Shown here piece by piece: positions 60,097-64,000 of a stretch of DNA of 64,000 nt. A program made the position numbers and the translations under genes. Under the pieces are notes generated by a model. The model was not told the DNA's origin. It ran no database searches and saw only the letters and a list, made by a program, of their open reading frames with translations. The stretch lies in assembly GCF_014596565.1 (NCBI RefSeq), contig NZ_NOIN01000005.1, positions 186,001 through 250,000 of the forward strand, given 5' to 3'. Source of the DNA: Pseudomonas sp. PSB18. Its GTDB lineage: Bacteria > Pseudomonadota > Gammaproteobacteria > Pseudomonadales > Pseudomonadaceae. The first letter of the stretch is position 1, and every line of letters starts with the position of its first letter.

Positions 60097-62226
60097 TTAG
60101 AGGGTGTAGGAAATGCCCGCCTGCACCGTTCGCGGTGCGCCCGGGTAGGCGTAGACGTTGCCGAAGGCGCCTTCCTCGTAATCGGCGTCGAACAGGTTTT
60201 TCAGGTCCAGGTTGAGGCGGATCCGTTCGTTGACCTTGTAGTAGCCGAGCAGGTCGACGACAGTGTAGCTGTCCATCGAGAATGCATTCGCCGCCGTCTG
60301 GCCGGCCCGCTCATCCACGTATTTGACCCCCGCTCCCAGGCCCAGCCCCTTGAGGCCACCGTCCTGGAATTCGTAGACGTTCAACAGGCTGAAGGTGTTC
60401 TTCGGGACGTTGAGCAGGCGGGTGCCGCTGGGGATGCTGGTGTCCTTGGTTACCTCGGCATCGACGTAAGCGTAGCCGCCGATCATGCGCCACTCCGGCG
60501 TCAGGTTGCCCGCCACGTTCAGGTCGAATCCGCGGCTGCGCACTTCGCCGGCGGCGACGCTGAAGGTGGAATCCACCGGGTCCGTGGTGAGGACGTTACG
60601 CTTCTCGATCTGGTACACCGCCGCGTCGACGCTCAATTGGCGATCCAGCGCTTCCCATTTCACGCCCATCTCATAGGACTTACCCTCTTCCGGCTTGAAT
60701 CCGCCGCCCTGACGGCTGGCACCGGTGTTGGGCTTGAAAGAACGAGCAGTGTTCGCGTAGACGGCCACCGTGTCAGTCAGGTCGTAAATCACCCCGACCC
60801 GCGGCGTGACCGCGCTGTCGTTCTTGTCCCAGTTCCTGCCATTGGGCACGAAGGTCTCGTACTCATGCTCAAAGCGCTCGAAACGCGCACCCGCCAGCAA
60901 TTTCAAACGCTCGGTGAGGGCCACCTGATCCTGGACGAACACACCGAACGTCTTGAGGTTTTCCTGATCATTGGTAGGGGTACGGGTCAATGCCGGACGA
61001 GGCTGGCCATACACCGGGTTGAAGATATCGATCGGGTAGGCACCGGTCCCGGCAGCGGAACGCTGGATGATGGACTGATAGTCGTAGTCTTCGTACTCGA
61101 CCCCGGTCAACAGCGTGTGCTCGAACCCGCCGGTTGAAAAGTGCCCGGTGAGGTTGAGCTGCGTGTCCCGGTCGGTCCATTCCAGTTTGCGGTAGTTGAA
61201 GTTACGGCCCAGGGTACGGCCGTCGGCCGCGATGCCGTTGCCTTCCACCGCGTTGCCCTGCAAGGTGCCGTCGAGCCACTGGGTGCCGCCGGCCAGGGTC
61301 CAGTCGTCGTTGAGCATGTGCTCGAAACGTACCTGCGCCATGTTGTTGTCGTTGTGCAATTTGCCGGCGTCTTTTTCGCCGAAGAAGGTATCCCGCGAGG
61401 CCGTGCCACGCTGGCCGGCGTAATGGGTCAGGCCACGGTCCAGCGGATGGTTGTTGCGCATGAAATCGCCTTCGAACGTCAGGCGCGTGGTGTCGTTGAC
61501 CTGCCAGCTGACCACCGGCGCGACGCCATAACGCTCGGTCTCGACGTGGTCGCGGAAGGTGTCGCCACCCTCGCCGATCACGTTCAGGCGATAGGCCAGG
61601 CGGCCCTCTTCATCCAACGGGCCGGATGCGTCCAGCGTGCCGCGACGCATGCCCTGGTCGTTGAGCTGGCTGCCCAGGGTCACCGTGCGCTCGGCCAGCG
61701 GTTGCTTGGACACCACGTTGAAGGTGCCGCCCGGATCGCCACGGCCGTACAGCATGGTCGCCGGCCCCCGCAGCACTTCAAGCCGCTCGATGGTATTGGC
61801 GTCGGGCATGTTCGGGTAGCCACGGTTGATGGGGAAACCGTTGCGGTAGAACTCTCCGGTGGTGAAGCCGCGCACCGTGAACGTGGTCAGGCCCTGGCCG
61901 CCGAAGTTGTTGGCCCGCCCCACCCCGCCGGCATAATCAAGGGCATCCTGCAGGCGTGTGGCGCCGAGGTCTTCCACCACGTCGCGGGACACCACGCTGA
62001 TGGATTGCGGGGTTTCATGGATGGCGGTGTCGGTGCGCGTGGCACTGGCCGAACGGGTGGCGTGATAGCCGTTGACGGGCCCCTGTGCGGTTTCACTGTC
62101 CGAAAGCCCCACGATATCCGTGGCCTGCAACTCCAGCGGCGCCCGGTCGGCGGCAATGGGCTCATCAGCCCACGTGGAAACGGAATAAGCCTGGAGCACA
62201 CACAGTGAAACGAGAATCCGACGCAT
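60097..62226 (-). CDS. TonB-dependent ferric-siderophore receptor
   Basis: A 709-residue outer-membrane receptor: signal peptide (MRRILVSLCVLQAYSVSTWA), a plug domain ('ETPQSISVVSRDVVEDLGAT', 'TFTVRGFTTGEFYRNGFPIN', 'ERLEVLRGPATMLYGRGDPG'), then a 22-strand barrel ending in 'RTVQAGISYTL' near 'NLDLKNLFDADYEEGAFGN'. This is the FhuA/FoxA/FpvA siderophore subclass without an N-terminal signalling domain, since the chain goes straight from signal peptide to plug. The ligand is probably a hydroxamate-type xenosiderophore. AGGG precedes the ATG. A possible Fur site lies about 95 bp upstream. Confidence 0.92.
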   Translation of the reverse strand: MRRILVSLCVLQAYSVSTWADEPIAADRAPLELQATDIVGLSDSETAQGPVNGYHATRSASATRTDTAIHETPQSISVVSRDVVEDLGATRLQDALDYAGGVGRANNFGGQGLTTFTVRGFTTGEFYRNGFPINRGYPNMPDANTIERLEVLRGPATMLYGRGDPGGTFNVVSKQPLAERTVTLGSQLNDQGMRRGTLDASGPLDEEGRLAYRLNVIGEGGDTFRDHVETERYGVAPVVSWQVNDTTRLTFEGDFMRNNHPLDRGLTHYAGQRGTASRDTFFGEKDAGKLHNDNNMAQVRFEHMLNDDWTLAGGTQWLDGTLQGNAVEGNGIAADGRTLGRNFNYRKLEWTDRDTQLNLTGHFSTGGFEHTLLTGVEYEDYDYQSIIQRSAAGTGAYPIDIFNPVYGQPRPALTRTPTNDQENLKTFGVFVQDQVALTERLKLLAGARFERFEHEYETFVPNGRNWDKNDSAVTPRVGVIYDLTDTVAVYANTARSFKPNTGASRQGGGFKPEEGKSYEMGVKWEALDRQLSVDAAVYQIEKRNVLTTDPVDSTFSVAAGEVRSRGFDLNVAGNLTPEWRMIGGYAYVDAEVTKDTSIPSGTRLLNVPKNTFSLLNVYEFQDGGLKGLGLGAGVKYVDERAGQTAANAFSMDSYTVVDLLGYYKVNERIRLNLDLKNLFDADYEEGAFGNVYAYPGAPRTVQAGISYTL

Positions 62227-62316
62227 CGCACAACCCTAATGGAAAGACACCGACCGTCTCCGGACGGCTGACAAAAATGTGTCGCGAAAGATACAGCAAC
62301 TCATTCCTGTTTGACA

Positions 62317-62335
62317 TACATTCCCATTATCATCT
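62317..62335. promoter_or_regulatory. possible Fur box upstream of the TonB receptor
   Basis: On the minus strand AAGATGATAATGGGAATGT contains GATAAT and a second partial hexamer, resembling the Fur consensus on one side only. Its position in front of a siderophore-receptor gene supports it. Confidence 0.4.
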
Positions 62336-62404
62336 TGTCTCTGCTGCCTGGGGTCAGCCCACGCCACCCGAGCGCCATAGTCAGGGACCTATAACGAAGG
62401 CCCC

Positions 62405-62495
62405 TGTGGGAGCAAAGCTTGCTCGCGATGGCGACAGACCCGCCAACATCGTCATCGACTGAAATCCCCAATCGCGAGCAAGCTTTGCTCCCACA
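62405..62495. repeat. REP pair (inverted)
   Basis: Facing copies of the TGTGGGAGCAAAGCTTGCTC subtype lie between the TonB receptor's upstream region and the end of the MocR-type gene. Confidence 0.9.
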
Positions 62496-62518
62496 GATTC
62501 ATGCGCTCCCACAAACTC

Positions 62519-63922
62519 TCACACAGCTTCATTTCTCTGTTCAGCCAGCGACGCCTCTTCTATCCGCCGGAAAAACGTCTGCGCTCGAATGTCCTGGACG
62601 AAGGCCACGTTCAGCCGCAGCCAGTCACACGTCTCCCTGGCTGGCATGAAACTGGCGCCTTGGGAAAGCTGGACCTGCGTTTCACGGGCGATCTGCTGCA
62701 CTCGCTCGCTCCCCACATGCCGAGGCCTGGCCCACACGAACAGGCCCCCGGTCGGCTCGGCGAAAACCTCCCAATACGCCTGGTCAAGTTGGCGCAGCGT
62801 GCTCGCCATCTGCTTGTTCAAACGCTGGCGCAGGCGTTGCAGCAACTTGCGATAAGCCCCGTTGGCGAGCAGTGTCGCCACGACATTTTCCGCCAACAGC
62901 GAGCAGCCGATACCGGTCACCATCTTGACCTCGGCCAGCCGGTCGATGATCTCGGGTTGGGCGACGACATAACCGATGCGCAGCGAACTGGACAGTGTCT
63001 TGGAAAAGCTCGCTAGGTAGATCACCCGGTCCAGGCCATCCAGGGTCGCGAGGCGTGACGTCGGCCCGTTCTGGAAGTCGGCGTAGATGTCGTCTTCGAT
63101 GAGGCGGAAATCGTGTTGGGTGGCCAGTTGCAGCAGACGATACGCGACACTCGGCGCGAGGCTGGTGCCGGTGGGGTTCTGGTACATGCTGTTGATGAAG
63201 AAATAGGTGGGCTTGTGCTGTTCGAGCAAGCGTTCCATGTTGTCGATATCCGGGCCTTGAGTGCCTCTGGGAACCGCCAGGGTCTTGACTCCGTGCAACT
63301 TCAGCAGATTGAACAGGTTGTAGTAGCCGGGGCTTTCCACCAGGACCAGGTCACCGGGCTTGAGCAGCGTGCGCACCAACAGGTCGAGACCATGACTGGC
63401 GCCTTGAGTGGTGAGGATCTGCGCAAGATCGGCGTGTATGTCGATCAGGCCCAGGCGCTTCTGGATGTGCTGACGCAGAGGAACAGAGCCCAGGGGCGTG
63501 CTGTAGTTGAACAGTGCTTGATTGTCGCTGCGTACCACCTGGCGGATCGCCTGGCCCAGATCGGCGTCGTCGCGCCAGGTGTCGGGCAGCCAGCCGCAGC
63601 CGAGCTTGAGCTGCGTCGATTCGTTGTCGAATAACGTCCATGCCCCCTCACCCGTTTCAACATCCGGTCCCACGGGCCGGGACACTTGCTGCGCGACGAA
63701 GAAACCCGACCCATGCCGGGACTCCAACACTCCGCTGGCAACCAGTTGGTCGTAGGCCTTGATCACGCACGACAGGCTGACGTCATTTTCCTGGGCCAAT
63801 TGCCGGATGGAAGGCATTCGCGCACCGGGGCGAATGCGATGGCTGCTGATCCAGCCCACGAGCCGAGTCATCAGTTGCCGGGTCATGGGCTCGGCGGACT
63901 TGCGGTCGATGTTCAGGTCCAT
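62519..63922 (-). CDS. MocR-type regulator (GntR DNA-binding domain fused to aminotransferase-like domain)
   Basis: A 467-residue PLP-binding transcription factor. The N-terminal GntR winged helix (residues ~10-80) shows 'IRPGARMPSIRQLAQENDVS' and 'VIKAYDQLVASGVLESRHGS'. The C-terminal class I aminotransferase-like domain has 'LTTQGASHGLDLLVRTLLKP', 'FFINSMYQNPTGTSLAPSVA', Asp in 'LIEDDIYADF' and the PLP Lys in 'LASFSKTLSSSLRIGYV'. MocR proteins regulate vitamin B6, amino-acid or osmolyte genes; nothing adjacent shows the target. The remaining 78 bases to the window edge hold no further feature I can support. Confidence 0.92.
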   Translation of the reverse strand: MDLNIDRKSAEPMTRQLMTRLVGWISSHRIRPGARMPSIRQLAQENDVSLSCVIKAYDQLVASGVLESRHGSGFFVAQQVSRPVGPDVETGEGAWTLFDNESTQLKLGCGWLPDTWRDDADLGQAIRQVVRSDNQALFNYSTPLGSVPLRQHIQKRLGLIDIHADLAQILTTQGASHGLDLLVRTLLKPGDLVLVESPGYYNLFNLLKLHGVKTLAVPRGTQGPDIDNMERLLEQHKPTYFFINSMYQNPTGTSLAPSVAYRLLQLATQHDFRLIEDDIYADFQNGPTSRLATLDGLDRVIYLASFSKTLSSSLRIGYVVAQPEIIDRLAEVKMVTGIGCSLLAENVVATLLANGAYRKLLQRLRQRLNKQMASTLRQLDQAYWEVFAEPTGGLFVWARPRHVGSERVQQIARETQVQLSQGASFMPARETCDWLRLNVAFVQDIRAQTFFRRIEEASLAEQRNEAV

Positions 63923-64000
63923 GCGGGGTGCTCTCGAAGTGTTCGCCGATTTTTAGCGAACAGTTAATCACAAAACCCCTCGGCCTGTTCCTTGTTCCCG

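Noticed and set aside
1..64000. tRNA, rRNA, insertion sequence or prophage genes
   Set aside because: No tRNA-like cloverleaf, rRNA segment, transposase or integrase frame was recognised by eye; a tRNA or HMM scan would settle this.

Overview
The window is a 64 kb stretch of a high-GC Pseudomonas chromosome, most like the P. fluorescens/P. putida group. The evidence is the gene content (VanAB/VanR, the Ech-Vdh-Fcs ferulate set, the ped/exa PQQ alcohol-oxidation cluster, OprD-type porins), uniform codon use, and about 20 copies of the intergenic REP pairs typical of fluorescent pseudomonads (TGTGGGAGCGAGC... and TGTGGCGAGGGG... types). I see no prophage, insertion sequence, tRNA, rRNA or CRISPR array.

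Layout. (1) 1-9.7 kb: two divergent L,D-transpeptidases (the left one cut by the window edge), a RlmI/K-like methyltransferase, a 1706-residue LRR/toxin-domain protein, a LysE exporter and an AraC regulator. (2) 9.9-21.9 kb: an aromatic-acid island. It holds a GlcG-like protein, vanAB, vanR, the operon ech-vdh-fcs (ferulate to vanillin to vanillate), a MarR regulator, an OprD porin and an aromatic-acid MFS transporter. Ferulate enters through the porin and MFS protein, Fcs activates it, Ech cleaves it to vanillin, Vdh oxidises vanillin to vanillate, and VanAB demethylates vanillate to protocatechuate. (3) 21.9-26.8 kb: an unknown gene, a CAP-domain protein, a thioredoxin-reductase-like flavoprotein with a divergent Rrf2 regulator, and mqo.

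(4) 27.3-51.7 kb: a complete periplasmic PQQ alcohol-oxidation region. It encodes two quinoprotein alcohol dehydrogenases, one with the lanthanide-type Asp (PedH-like) and one without it (PedE-like). Around them are a cytochrome c550, a SoxYZ-like carrier, a zinc hydrolase, a binding protein, an aldehyde dehydrogenase, an Fe-dependent ADH (ErcA), a free-standing 23-codon pqqA, a PQQ-associated ABC exporter, a CxxCW protein, a pentapeptide protein, and three signalling modules (ErcS-like hybrid kinase; PedS2/PedR2; PAS hybrid kinase with FIST protein plus AgmR/PedR1). Several upstream regions share a 12-bp dyad, CTAC-N4-GTAG.

(5) 51.8-57.0 kb: a porin, a glucarate-dehydratase-type enolase, a sugar-acid MFS transporter and a divergent LysR regulator. 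(6) 57.2-64 kb: a SnoaL-like exported protein; a LysR gene next to a tautomerase and a short-chain dehydrogenase whose promoters look duplicated; a TonB-dependent siderophore receptor; and a MocR-type regulator.

Three regulatory themes recur: a TAGTTA-N7-TAA element in front of ech, vanA and the aromatic MFS gene; paired VanR-type palindromes at vanA; and A-rich AACAATAA (Crc/Hfq-type) tracts beside the ribosome-binding sites of many catabolic genes.
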